64,000 bases of DNA from contig NZ_PPSW01000019.1 of NCBI RefSeq assembly GCF_005876835.1, forward strand, positions 1 through 64,000, written 5' to 3'. This document shows positions 53,047 to 61,633 of the stretch, in pieces. Made by a program: the position numbers and the translations under genes. Source of the DNA: Pseudoalteromonas phenolica (GTDB taxonomy: Bacteria > Pseudomonadota > Gammaproteobacteria > Enterobacterales > Alteromonadaceae). The notes beneath the pieces are model-generated. The model did no database searches. It had not been told where the DNA came from and worked only from the letters and a program-made list of their open reading frames with translations. How positions within the stretch are numbered: position 1 is the first letter of the stretch; each line of letters opens with the position of its first letter.

Positions 53047-55137
53047 TTAATCTTGTGTCCAAATCGCGATTTCACCGATTTGTATTAATCTGCCGTTATC
53101 GCCATCAATTCCCTCTCCTTGACGCTCATTCTTAAATGAGAAACGAACGTGTTGCACATCAACTGGCTTTTCAAGCTCGTAGGTGTAAGTGGTCACCAGT
53201 TCTGGTAAGGCCGTAAATGATTGCTCATCGATTAGTGTCCATGTATCGCCATCGTTTGAACCAAATACTTGCCAGCTCGTTGGGAAGCGAATTTCGTTGT
53301 CACCAGCAGTGGCAATCGAGTATTTCGCTACATTAACCGATTGTGGTAACACAAAATCAGCATTCACTGCTTCAACTTCATTTATCGGTAAAATATCAGG
53401 AAGATACTCTGGTACCCACCAAGGTGCTTCGACAACCGCATTAAACTTCTTACGAATATCGTTATCAGCTAAGGCTTCTGGACCCTCCCCCCAAATACCA
53501 ATATGGCTTGCATTGGTCGTCACCGTTACACCATCAAACTGTACGGCATTATTAAAGCCTACAACTGGTGTCGGATAAGGTGGGACTTTACCAAGTGATT
53601 TGAGGTAAGTTTGGTATTCGCCAACAATCACTTCGAGGCCTCTATTATCACCAAAAATATGCTTAAATGCGGCATCAAACGACCATTCAGGTAATACCTT
53701 TGCAGCTGCATTTAGCTCATTCATAAAGTCGATATTTCGGTTCGTGTTTACTACCCACTCCAAGAAGAATGAAGTCTGGTTATACGCATCTTTATTGATG
53801 TCATCTAACCAATCAATATTTGCTCGTGCATGCTCATAGAAACCCGCTTCGATGCGAATAAAATTCGCCATCGCTTCAAGGTAAGTATGATGGTCAGTGC
53901 CTTCAATGTAATCACCTGTATTTGGCACATTTTGGTAACCATGAGTCAATTCGTGCCAAAGTACGCCAGTTATCTCGTCACGAATAGCTTGATCGCCTTT
54001 GCCTTCTAACTTCGCAATATGGTTAAGATCAAACATCAATTGCATGTTTTTATCTGTACCACCTTTCGCCGCTGGGAAGTCATACTCATCAGTTATAAAT
54101 TCAACCGATTCAAATACGTTAATTTCGGTGACATTGTTGAATAAACGCTTAGCGATCAGCTCAGAAATTCGGTGAATTTCTGCTTCTAAGTCTGGCATAA
54201 CGCGCTCAAGTACTGCTTGACCAGGATGCTCAGGTTTATTTTTGGTAAATGTCACTGTTGGTTGAGGGAAGCCTGCCCAAGGGCTGGCTGGATCCCAAAC
54301 GCGAATGAAGTCAGTTTTAACTAGCTCAGATTCACCCTTGTCGTTCTTAGCCACTAAAGTCACAGTTTTCGCGCCCAGTTCGTTAAAACGAACAAGCGGT
54401 TTACGCTCAGTGCTGGTTGAAGGCGTGCCGCCTTCAAACGTCCATTGCCAACTTGTTGGGTTAACTAGTGAGGTATCTTCAAATACCACAAGCTCGCCCA
54501 CTTCAGGCGTTAGGTTAGACGCGCCAAACGACACGATAGGCGCTTCTGCAATCACGATTAATTCAAGCTCTGCAAGCTGAGTAATATCAGCACCATAGCT
54601 GTCTGTGCCGCCGTGCTCTAAGTCGAATTTAAAGTACTGATAAGCTGCTTGCTCACCTTCAAGTTCGTACGCTTTTAACTCTGCTCGACCAGTAAAGGCT
54701 TCATTTGCACGAGAATCAATTTCAACCCACTCTTGCTTGTCGTTTGAGCCGTATACCACCCAGTTTTTAGGGTCTCGTTTAGGCTCATCGTTTGCCGAAA
54801 CAAAATGGTATTTTTGCAAAGCAGCTGCTTTCGCCGCTTTAAAGATCACTGTGGCTTTTTTATCAAAGGCCAAGAATTTACTGCTGTGATTACCGTCGAT
54901 TAAGTTGCCAGCTTGCTCACCATCTGGAGAAGCTTTAACACCATCAGCTAGTATGGCCTCAATCTCTGCCCCTTTGTCTTGTGACATATTTCGAAGTGCA
55001 CTTTCACCTGTAGCAGGCGTCACTTGCGTGCTTTGCTCGGCTTCGCTTTGTGTCGAGGTAAAACCTGAGCCATCATTACAACCGACCAGAATGGCCGATA
55101 CCGACAAGGCCAGTGCTGATAAAGTAAATTTATTCAT
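53047..55137 (-). CDS. BSP-family putative metallopeptidase, lipoprotein with two F5/8-like domains and PKD
   Basis: The product is 696 aa. The lipobox LVGC puts the lipidated Cys at residue 20. In order it has an F5/8 type C domain (about 55-195), a PKD domain (about 198-282), and a BSP-type peptidase domain (about 295-515) with H395-E396-L-T-H399. A second F5/8-like domain follows at about 530-696. The downstream motif is YLEAMANFIRIEAGF, which varies from the EGLAD/EGMAD form in the paralogues. It follows the TonB receptor after 21 bases and should be co-transcribed. It could hold a glycoprotein at the cell surface while the receptor imports the products. Confidence 0.83.
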   Translation of the reverse strand: MNKFTLSALALSVSAILVGCNDGSGFTSTQSEAEQSTQVTPATGESALRNMSQDKGAEIEAILADGVKASPDGEQAGNLIDGNHSSKFLAFDKKATVIFKAAKAAALQKYHFVSANDEPKRDPKNWVVYGSNDKQEWVEIDSRANEAFTGRAELKAYELEGEQAAYQYFKFDLEHGGTDSYGADITQLAELELIVIAEAPIVSFGASNLTPEVGELVVFEDTSLVNPTSWQWTFEGGTPSTSTERKPLVRFNELGAKTVTLVAKNDKGESELVKTDFIRVWDPASPWAGFPQPTVTFTKNKPEHPGQAVLERVMPDLEAEIHRISELIAKRLFNNVTEINVFESVEFITDEYDFPAAKGGTDKNMQLMFDLNHIAKLEGKGDQAIRDEITGVLWHELTHGYQNVPNTGDYIEGTDHHTYLEAMANFIRIEAGFYEHARANIDWLDDINKDAYNQTSFFLEWVVNTNRNIDFMNELNAAAKVLPEWSFDAAFKHIFGDNRGLEVIVGEYQTYLKSLGKVPPYPTPVVGFNNAVQFDGVTVTTNASHIGIWGEGPEALADNDIRKKFNAVVEAPWWVPEYLPDILPINEVEAVNADFVLPQSVNVAKYSIATAGDNEIRFPTSWQVFGSNDGDTWTLIDEQSFTALPELVTTYTYELEKPVDVQHVRFSFKNERQGEGIDGDNGRLIQIGEIAIWTQD

Positions 55138-55158
55138 GTTCGTTCCTTATTATTCTTG

Positions 55159-57990
55159 TTAGAACTCGTAAGTCATACGTAATACAAACTCACGACCGAT
55201 GCTGTCGTAGTTACCACCTAAGTAGAACGGATAGTTACCCATGGTTTCATCTTGTGGTGGCATCGCATTCAGTAGGTTCTTCACAGAGAAAATCACACGG
55301 GTGTTGTCACCGATGAATTGACCGAAAGTTAAGTTATGACGGTACCAAGCTGGTAGCTTTTGACGCTCGCCATACACGCCAAGGTTCCACATCTCACCTC
55401 TGTACATGCTCAGCAATGAAATCGAAGTATCTTCTTTTTGCCAAGTTAAGCTAAAGTTCGCAGTATCGTTGAAATCGTAATTGTTCTGGTCATCTAGAAT
55501 GTCTTTTAGCGGATCTGCTGCTTCAATACGTTCTTTCTTCTTCAATACTTTGTTGTATTCAAATTTATAGCGGAACGTTCCAAATTCGGTATCAAATAAA
55601 CCCTTCACACCTAAATCAATACCACCATCTTGGGTTTCTGACGCATTGATATAACCTTGACGAACTGAGTGTGGCGTATAAGCATCACCAGCAATTGGGT
55701 TACCTAAGCGATCTGTGCCTTTACCATTTTCATCGTAACGCTGAATACGCGCTTCGGTGTTTTTACACAGTTGTGAGTTTGGATCTTGAATACCTTCTTT
55801 ACATTCCCACATAGTGCCTAAAATGCTGCCAGCACTCAGCACTTTGATTTTGTCTTTAATCACGATGTCATAGAAATCGACGTTAAAAGATAGATTTTCT
55901 GAATATTCATACACAAAACCTGCTGTAAACGAGTGGCCCGTTTCTTCTTTCAAAGTTGGATCGCCCGCAGATACCGTCTCGAAGCTCGCTTGTAAAGAAG
56001 CCAACTGAGGGTTCGATAGATCTACATTTTCACAGGTCGCAGTTAATGCGTCGGTTGCATAACCTGACACTTCACCTTGAGCAGCTAATACAGCACACGC
56101 ATCAGCAGTAATACGGTCGTTGCCAGAGCCAAAGTTTCCTGAGAAGCCTTGATAAACCGAAGACATACTCGGGCCACGGAACGTCGTGCTATAAGCAGAG
56201 CGAAGCACTAAAGATTCAACTGGTTTGTAGGTAAAGCCGAGTTGATAAGTGGGTGCGCCTCCTACATCAGTAATGTCGTCATAATGGTCGTAACGAACAG
56301 CCGCTTCTACATCAAATTGCTCTGTAATTGGAATTAAAAACTCCATTGCAGCAGCATAACGGTCACGTTCACCTTCGGTAATAACACCAGTTAAACCCAC
56401 AAACTCTTTATTTAGAATACGCGCATCTGGCGTTGCACGTGTGCCTTCATTCATCGCTTCAACATAAGCGGCAAAAGAAACGGCCCCAGCAGGTAATTCA
56501 AATAAGTCGCCTGTGATATCGGCTGTAAAAGTGTTATTGAACGAGTTACCGTCGTACGTTGCCCAATCGGCAATTTGCATTACTGTGTCTGGTGTTAACG
56601 GCGCAAACCACATTTCATAGTTAGGACGATAAACAGGCATGCCATTTACTTCACCGTATTGTTGACCCTTCAATAAACGGTTGCCCTCATTGGTATGATG
56701 TAAATAGCGGTCATTGAAGTCATAGTTTGCACGGCTATAACCTACTGAATAGTAATAATCGCCAATCTCACCTTTAATACCCACATTGAAAGACAGTGAC
56801 GTATCGTTATACGTACGACCTAAGCCATCTTTGGTATATTCTTCATCAGCAACCACTCGCCACATGTATTTAACCGGTGCACCAAGCGTACCTTCTTGGT
56901 TTTCAATATCTGGATCCCAGAATGTACCGCCATGAATTGACTCATGATGACCCCAGAAGAAGGTGTTACGACGGCCTTTTTTCTCTTGATCGATATAGAA
57001 GCCATTCGCAAACAAGCTGTGCTGATCGTTTAAATGGTATTCTGAGTTGATGTAAACACTGAATGCTTCTGATTGATTTCGAAGTAACTTATCACTGGTT
57101 TCATCCCAACCACAGCTTGCACCATAACTATTTCGCTCAATAAAATGCTGTACAGCACGTGGATGCGGGTTTTGCTCAGAGTTACAGTACTGTGCTGAAT
57201 ACTGGTTTTTATACTCCGTATTCTCAGCCCAAACCGTAATTGAACGGTTTGTTTCGTGGTGTGCTTTTGGATCTGGGTTGTCCCACACACTATCATGGTA
57301 AGGTCTGTCACCTGATAGCAAAGGATCAGTATGTTTATACTCAAGTGCATAGTCGAATGTGAACTCGTCTTGTTGGAAACCACCAACAAAAGTTAAGCCT
57401 TTTTTAGCGCCCGTTCCATAAGTATCTTGACCATAATAGGCATCAACATAATGAGAATCTATGCCTTTTTTCGTGATGATATTAACCACACCCGCCATCG
57501 CATCTGAGCCATAAATCGCTGATGCACCACCCGTTTGAATATCAATGCGTTCAACCATGGCTGTTGGGATCATATCAAGGTTAACAAAGTTAGTTTGACC
57601 GCCGTAAGGCATTGGGTAGTAGGCTAAACGCTTTCCGTTTACTAGGATCAGCGTGTACTCAGGGCCTAAGCCTCGCAACTTTAGCTCTTTGGCACCCGGC
57701 GTGTAAGAACCCGTTTCAACTTCACCTAAGATCTGGCCATTAGCCGCAGTCACGCTACTTAACGCTTCATAAACATTAGTGAAACCACTTCTAACCATAT
57801 CTGCAGATGAAATCGTTTGAATATTTGTAACACCCTCAAGTTCAGTACGCTTAATACGTGAAGACGTTACTTCAATACGTTCAACTTTTTCTTCGACCTG
57901 ATTTTGCTCTGCTGCAGTTGCAGAAGCAGATATCGACAAAGACACGGCCAGTGCCAACGGCGATAGCATTAAAATTTTGTTGTTATTCAT
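55159..57990 (-). CDS. TonB-dependent receptor
   Basis: The product is 943 aa. It has a signal peptide (cleavage near ATAAEQ), a TonB-box-like EVTSSRIKR stretch, a plug domain (about 50-165, ending in VVNIITKKG), and a beta-barrel ending in the aromatic C-terminus MTYEF. It is of the large Oar/CirA-like type typical of glycan or peptide uptake in Alteromonadales. Two operators of the mannose regulon precede it. In this context it probably imports mannose-containing oligosaccharides or glycopeptides across the outer membrane. The exact ligand is not shown by sequence. Confidence 0.9.
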   Translation of the reverse strand: MNNNKILMLSPLALAVSLSISASATAAEQNQVEEKVERIEVTSSRIKRTELEGVTNIQTISSADMVRSGFTNVYEALSSVTAANGQILGEVETGSYTPGAKELKLRGLGPEYTLILVNGKRLAYYPMPYGGQTNFVNLDMIPTAMVERIDIQTGGASAIYGSDAMAGVVNIITKKGIDSHYVDAYYGQDTYGTGAKKGLTFVGGFQQDEFTFDYALEYKHTDPLLSGDRPYHDSVWDNPDPKAHHETNRSITVWAENTEYKNQYSAQYCNSEQNPHPRAVQHFIERNSYGASCGWDETSDKLLRNQSEAFSVYINSEYHLNDQHSLFANGFYIDQEKKGRRNTFFWGHHESIHGGTFWDPDIENQEGTLGAPVKYMWRVVADEEYTKDGLGRTYNDTSLSFNVGIKGEIGDYYYSVGYSRANYDFNDRYLHHTNEGNRLLKGQQYGEVNGMPVYRPNYEMWFAPLTPDTVMQIADWATYDGNSFNNTFTADITGDLFELPAGAVSFAAYVEAMNEGTRATPDARILNKEFVGLTGVITEGERDRYAAAMEFLIPITEQFDVEAAVRYDHYDDITDVGGAPTYQLGFTYKPVESLVLRSAYSTTFRGPSMSSVYQGFSGNFGSGNDRITADACAVLAAQGEVSGYATDALTATCENVDLSNPQLASLQASFETVSAGDPTLKEETGHSFTAGFVYEYSENLSFNVDFYDIVIKDKIKVLSAGSILGTMWECKEGIQDPNSQLCKNTEARIQRYDENGKGTDRLGNPIAGDAYTPHSVRQGYINASETQDGGIDLGVKGLFDTEFGTFRYKFEYNKVLKKKERIEAADPLKDILDDQNNYDFNDTANFSLTWQKEDTSISLLSMYRGEMWNLGVYGERQKLPAWYRHNLTFGQFIGDNTRVIFSVKNLLNAMPPQDETMGNYPFYLGGNYDSIGREFVLRMTYEF

Positions 57991-58014
57991 CTTAGCCTCT
58001 AAGATTTATTTTTA

Positions 58015-58089
58015 TGGAACGTTCCACTTTTAATTCAAAAAAATACTGAAGTGAATATCAATAAACTCACAACAGCATGGAACGTTCCA
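58015..58089 (-). promoter_or_regulatory. Two perfect LacI-type operators before the TonB receptor
   Basis: TGGAACGTTCCA occurs twice exactly, at 58015-58026 and 58078-58089. The centres are 63 bases apart, which is six helical turns, so the two sites face the same side of DNA and could be joined by repressor looping. Confidence 0.87.
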
Positions 58090-58288
58090 ATAATTGCGCA
58101 TCATTTAATCATTGTCAACAATTTAGGAAATAAAAGTTCATCTAATTGTAACTATCTATTACAAGTTATTTAACGAACATTGAAGTGTTAATACTAAATG
58201 GATATTTTGAATACATATTCAAATATAAAGAATGATCATCATCACTTGAGAGGAAGCGATAATGACCATTTGAAAAAGGAGAGATTTA

Positions 58289-59728
58289 TTATTTAGTGAG
58301 TTCAGCTTGGTATTCTTGCCAAAGCTTTTCTACTTTTTCACCAGTTACATATTCAATGGCAGCGGCAAACGTCCAGTCAGGCAACTCTGTCGCCGTTGCA
58401 TTAAATTGATGCTCAAACGCTTCATACCGTTTACTCAACCAAGATAAAAAGAAGCCGGTATTTGTGTACCCACCCAGCCAAGTCTCTGAAAGTTCTGGGC
58501 TACGTGTCTTGTGAAAGCCTGCATTAATTCGAATTAAATCAGCCATCCCTTCAATAAACGCATGAGTTTCTTCTGGTGAGCCCGTTGCTGATTGTGGGAA
58601 TAACTGATAGCCATGGGTCAGCTCATGCCACAGCACACCCAATAACTCGTAAGTCACTTGTTCGTCTGGTTTATCAGCTAGTCTTTCGGTAATGTATTTA
58701 CTACTAAAGGCAATTTCCATATTTGAATAATCACCCGCTCGGTAAGCAAGCGTATCCATCCATTTTAGTCTGAATGTAACCTGCTCAAATTCAGGTACTT
58801 CGGTGAAATTTTTATACAGCATAGGCACTAAGTCACGGGTGACTTCATTGATCGCTTGTTCGATATTTGGCAGTAATTTAATCAGCCTTTTCGCCCCCTC
58901 AGATTCAGTGTCTTCAAGTTTCACAACTACCTTAGGTAACTGTAAACCAGCCCAAGGGCGATGAATATCCATGGCTTTGATGACATTTTTTTGTGTGATG
59001 CTGTCTGTACCTGTACTGTTTTTAGTCTTTAACGTAACTGAGTAACTACCCGGCTTTGTAAAGCGTACTTTTACGTCATTACCCATATGCTTAATCTTTG
59101 CGCCAGGTATTATCCATTCGACATCATCAGGATCATTGTCACTGGTGTTTGTAATGGTGATTTCTTCATTAAGCCTAACAATGCGCTTATCAAATTCAAA
59201 TGACGCTAAAGGAAGATCGGTGGCAGCAAACAAGCCTATATCGGCTACTTGTAAATAGCTATCACCCCATTGTGTTGTTCCCTGTTGCTTTAACTCAAAG
59301 CGTACGTGTTTCACATGCTGGCTATTTGCCACTGTATAAGTTTTGGTTTGTGCTCTAGAATCAAAGCTTTGCTCTGTTTGATTGTCTAAAATAAGCCAAT
59401 TTTTTCCATCAACAGAGCCTTTCACTTGCCAATGTTTAGGGTCTCGAGCAGGGGCATCCCCTGCTGATGTTAAAGAATATTGATGAATTTGGAATGCGTC
59501 TTCAAAGTCAACTTGCACCCAAGCTTGGGACTTATCAGACAAAAACTTACTGTGAATTGAACTATCAAACAATTGCTTAACGGATTCGTTCTCAACAAAA
59601 GCAGGATGTTGCGCTTGTACAGTAAATGACTCTTTATCTGTAATATCATAAAGGACAATATCTTTTGCGACTGCCGCCTGCGAACACACTGCAGCTAAAA
59701 GCATTATCAAGTTATTTTTTTTTAACAT
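58289..59728 (-). CDS. Secreted BSP-family putative metallopeptidase with F5/8 and PKD domains
   Basis: An upstream extension to 59812 is possible but would place an operator (59768-59779) inside the gene. The ATG at 59726-59728 begins a clear signal peptide (NLIMLLAAVCSQAAVA) and is preferred (479 aa). In order it has an F5/8 type C domain (about 25-165), a PKD-like domain (about 170-250) and a BSP-type peptidase domain with the WHELTHGY zinc motif and FIEGMADLIRINAGF downstream. It shows clear similarity to the paralogues encoded at 49499 and 53047, including the AGFHKTRSP segment shared with the former. Confidence 0.83.
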   Translation of the reverse strand: MLKKNNLIMLLAAVCSQAAVAKDIVLYDITDKESFTVQAQHPAFVENESVKQLFDSSIHSKFLSDKSQAWVQVDFEDAFQIHQYSLTSAGDAPARDPKHWQVKGSVDGKNWLILDNQTEQSFDSRAQTKTYTVANSQHVKHVRFELKQQGTTQWGDSYLQVADIGLFAATDLPLASFEFDKRIVRLNEEITITNTSDNDPDDVEWIIPGAKIKHMGNDVKVRFTKPGSYSVTLKTKNSTGTDSITQKNVIKAMDIHRPWAGLQLPKVVVKLEDTESEGAKRLIKLLPNIEQAINEVTRDLVPMLYKNFTEVPEFEQVTFRLKWMDTLAYRAGDYSNMEIAFSSKYITERLADKPDEQVTYELLGVLWHELTHGYQLFPQSATGSPEETHAFIEGMADLIRINAGFHKTRSPELSETWLGGYTNTGFFLSWLSKRYEAFEHQFNATATELPDWTFAAAIEYVTGEKVEKLWQEYQAELTK

Positions 59729-59767
59729 AATCACATTCTTTAAGTTTCTAAATGAGACACACAATAT

Positions 59768-59779
59768 TGGAACGTTCCA
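59768..59779 (-). promoter_or_regulatory. LacI-type operator before the third BSP peptidase
   Basis: This is a perfect TGGAACGTTCCA palindrome 40 bases upstream of the preferred ATG. It also argues against the longer gene start. Confidence 0.83.
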
Positions 59780-59987
59780 TAAAAGCAAGTGTTTTGCGTT
59801 AAAAACGCACACCTTTTATAATTTCCTAATAACACATACCGCTTTTAGAACATCTAAACTTCTGAAAATTATATCAATATCTATCTCGAGCTCACATCAA
59901 GATTTTTTCATAATTAGAAACAGCTTTGCCGCACCTGAAGCTTGATGCTAATGTTAGGTCAGAGCTTTTATTGCATGGAAACTCAAT

Positions 59988-61592
59988 ATGAAAAGTGCCC
60001 CACTCGCCACAAATGAGAAGTTACGCATAAAAACCTTAGAAAGGTATGAAGTACTTGATACAGAAGCTGAACAGTGCTTTGACGATATCACCAAATTGGC
60101 ATCTGTCATTTGTAACACACCTATTTCATTAGTCAGCCTAGTTGATAGCAATCGGCAGTGGTTTAAATCTAAGGTTGGCCTTGATGCAGATGAGACCAGC
60201 CGAGAAATCGCATTTTGCTCCCATGCAATTTTAGAAGAGCACGTTTTCGAAATTGAAGATGCACGAAATGACGAGCGTTTCTTTGATAACCCTCTGGTAA
60301 CCGACGGGCCAAAAATTCGTTTTTATGCAGGCGCTCCTTTACGTGCTCCAAATGGCGAAGCAATAGGCACACTTTGTGCGATAAGTGACGAGCCACAGAA
60401 ATTGACAAACGAGCAACGCTTAGCACTTCAAACACTCGCTAAACAAGTTATTGCTCAATTAGAACTGCGTTTAAAAGTAAAACAGTTGAAAGAGTCAAAC
60501 CGTGCTAAAGATGAGTTCTTATCAACAATAAGTCATGAACTTCGTACTCCGCTCAATGCTATTACTGGTTTTAGCGAAATTTTAAAGAGCTCTGTTGAAA
60601 TAAAAGCGCTACCAGAAGAACAGCATGAATATATAGAAAACATTGAGTTCAGTAGCCACCAGCTCCTAGAAATAGTCAACTCAGTGCTTGACTTAGAAAA
60701 AATTGATGCGGGAAAAATGGAGCTAAAGCCACAACCAGTTAGCCTTGATAGGTTATTTCAAAGCATCATGAGCATGATGGGAAGTAAAGCACAGCAGGGT
60801 AAAATAGAACTTAATTGCGATATCGATAGTGCTTTTGCTAAGCGTTTCTTTGATGTTGATAAAACAAAATTAACGCAAATCATCGTAAATATAATTGGCA
60901 ATGCCATTAAATTCACCCCACTAAAAAAGCAGGTTAATATTCGCTTTTATCTTAATAAAGATAAATTACATATCGAAGTTGCCGATCAAGGAATTGGAAT
61001 TAGCAAAACCGACCAAACTCTGCTGTTTGATAAATTCAAACAAGTCGGTATGCAAAGAAAAGAAGGCACAGGTTTGGGTCTATGTATTTCTAAAGGGTTA
61101 GTCGAACTAATGAATGGCAAAATTCAGTTATCGAGTACGTTAGGTAAAGGCACATTAGTTTCAATATCACTGCCTGTTGACGAATGCGAGCAATGTAATG
61201 AACCTGAGCCGATCGAAGCAAAGAGCTTTGAAAAACTACACATTTGTGTTGTCGAAGACAACCCGCTTAATCAGATGCTAATTAAGGCGATGTTACAACA
61301 ACTTGGTGGACAATATACGATTTTTGAAACTGCTGAGGCGTTATTTGAAATGCCGAGTTTAAACACATTTGATATCTTTTTACTTGATATTAATTTACCT
61401 GGAATGTCTGGTGTACAAGCATTAGAAAAGCTCAAAACATTACAATGCAAACAGCCCAAAGTTGCAGTGACCGCGGATATTTTTCAAGAAAAAGAGCTTG
61501 GTTCACTTTTTGATTCTGTTATTACAAAACCCTATAAAAAGTCAGACTTAATTGATGTTTTAAATGAGCTTGTTTCCCCCTCCCCATCTTAA
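59988..61592 (+). CDS. Hybrid histidine kinase with GAF domain and receiver
   Basis: The product is 534 aa and has no membrane segment. The GAF domain covers about 25-160, with the RFYAGAPLRAPNGEAIGTLC segment typical of cytoplasmic GAF sensors. The histidine box is STISHELRTPLNAITGFSE. The ATPase domain has DQGIGI and GTGLGLCI, and the C-terminal receiver has the phospho-acceptor Asp in FLLDINLPGMSG and the Lys in TKPYKK. It is a soluble phosphorelay protein. It lies next to a chemoreceptor gene, but they are convergent, and no output regulator is linked. Confidence 0.92.
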   Translation: MKSAPLATNEKLRIKTLERYEVLDTEAEQCFDDITKLASVICNTPISLVSLVDSNRQWFKSKVGLDADETSREIAFCSHAILEEHVFEIEDARNDERFFDNPLVTDGPKIRFYAGAPLRAPNGEAIGTLCAISDEPQKLTNEQRLALQTLAKQVIAQLELRLKVKQLKESNRAKDEFLSTISHELRTPLNAITGFSEILKSSVEIKALPEEQHEYIENIEFSSHQLLEIVNSVLDLEKIDAGKMELKPQPVSLDRLFQSIMSMMGSKAQQGKIELNCDIDSAFAKRFFDVDKTKLTQIIVNIIGNAIKFTPLKKQVNIRFYLNKDKLHIEVADQGIGISKTDQTLLFDKFKQVGMQRKEGTGLGLCISKGLVELMNGKIQLSSTLGKGTLVSISLPVDECEQCNEPEPIEAKSFEKLHICVVEDNPLNQMLIKAMLQQLGGQYTIFETAEALFEMPSLNTFDIFLLDINLPGMSGVQALEKLKTLQCKQPKVAVTADIFQEKELGSLFDSVITKPYKKSDLIDVLNELVSPSPS

Positions 61593-61633
61593 TAAATAAT
61601 GAGGAAAGAGAATCAAACTAGGTTTTTAGCCAA

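Noticed and set aside
59729..59812. 28-codon N-terminal extension of the third BSP peptidase
   Set aside because: It contains the perfect operator, and the signal peptide begins only at 59728.
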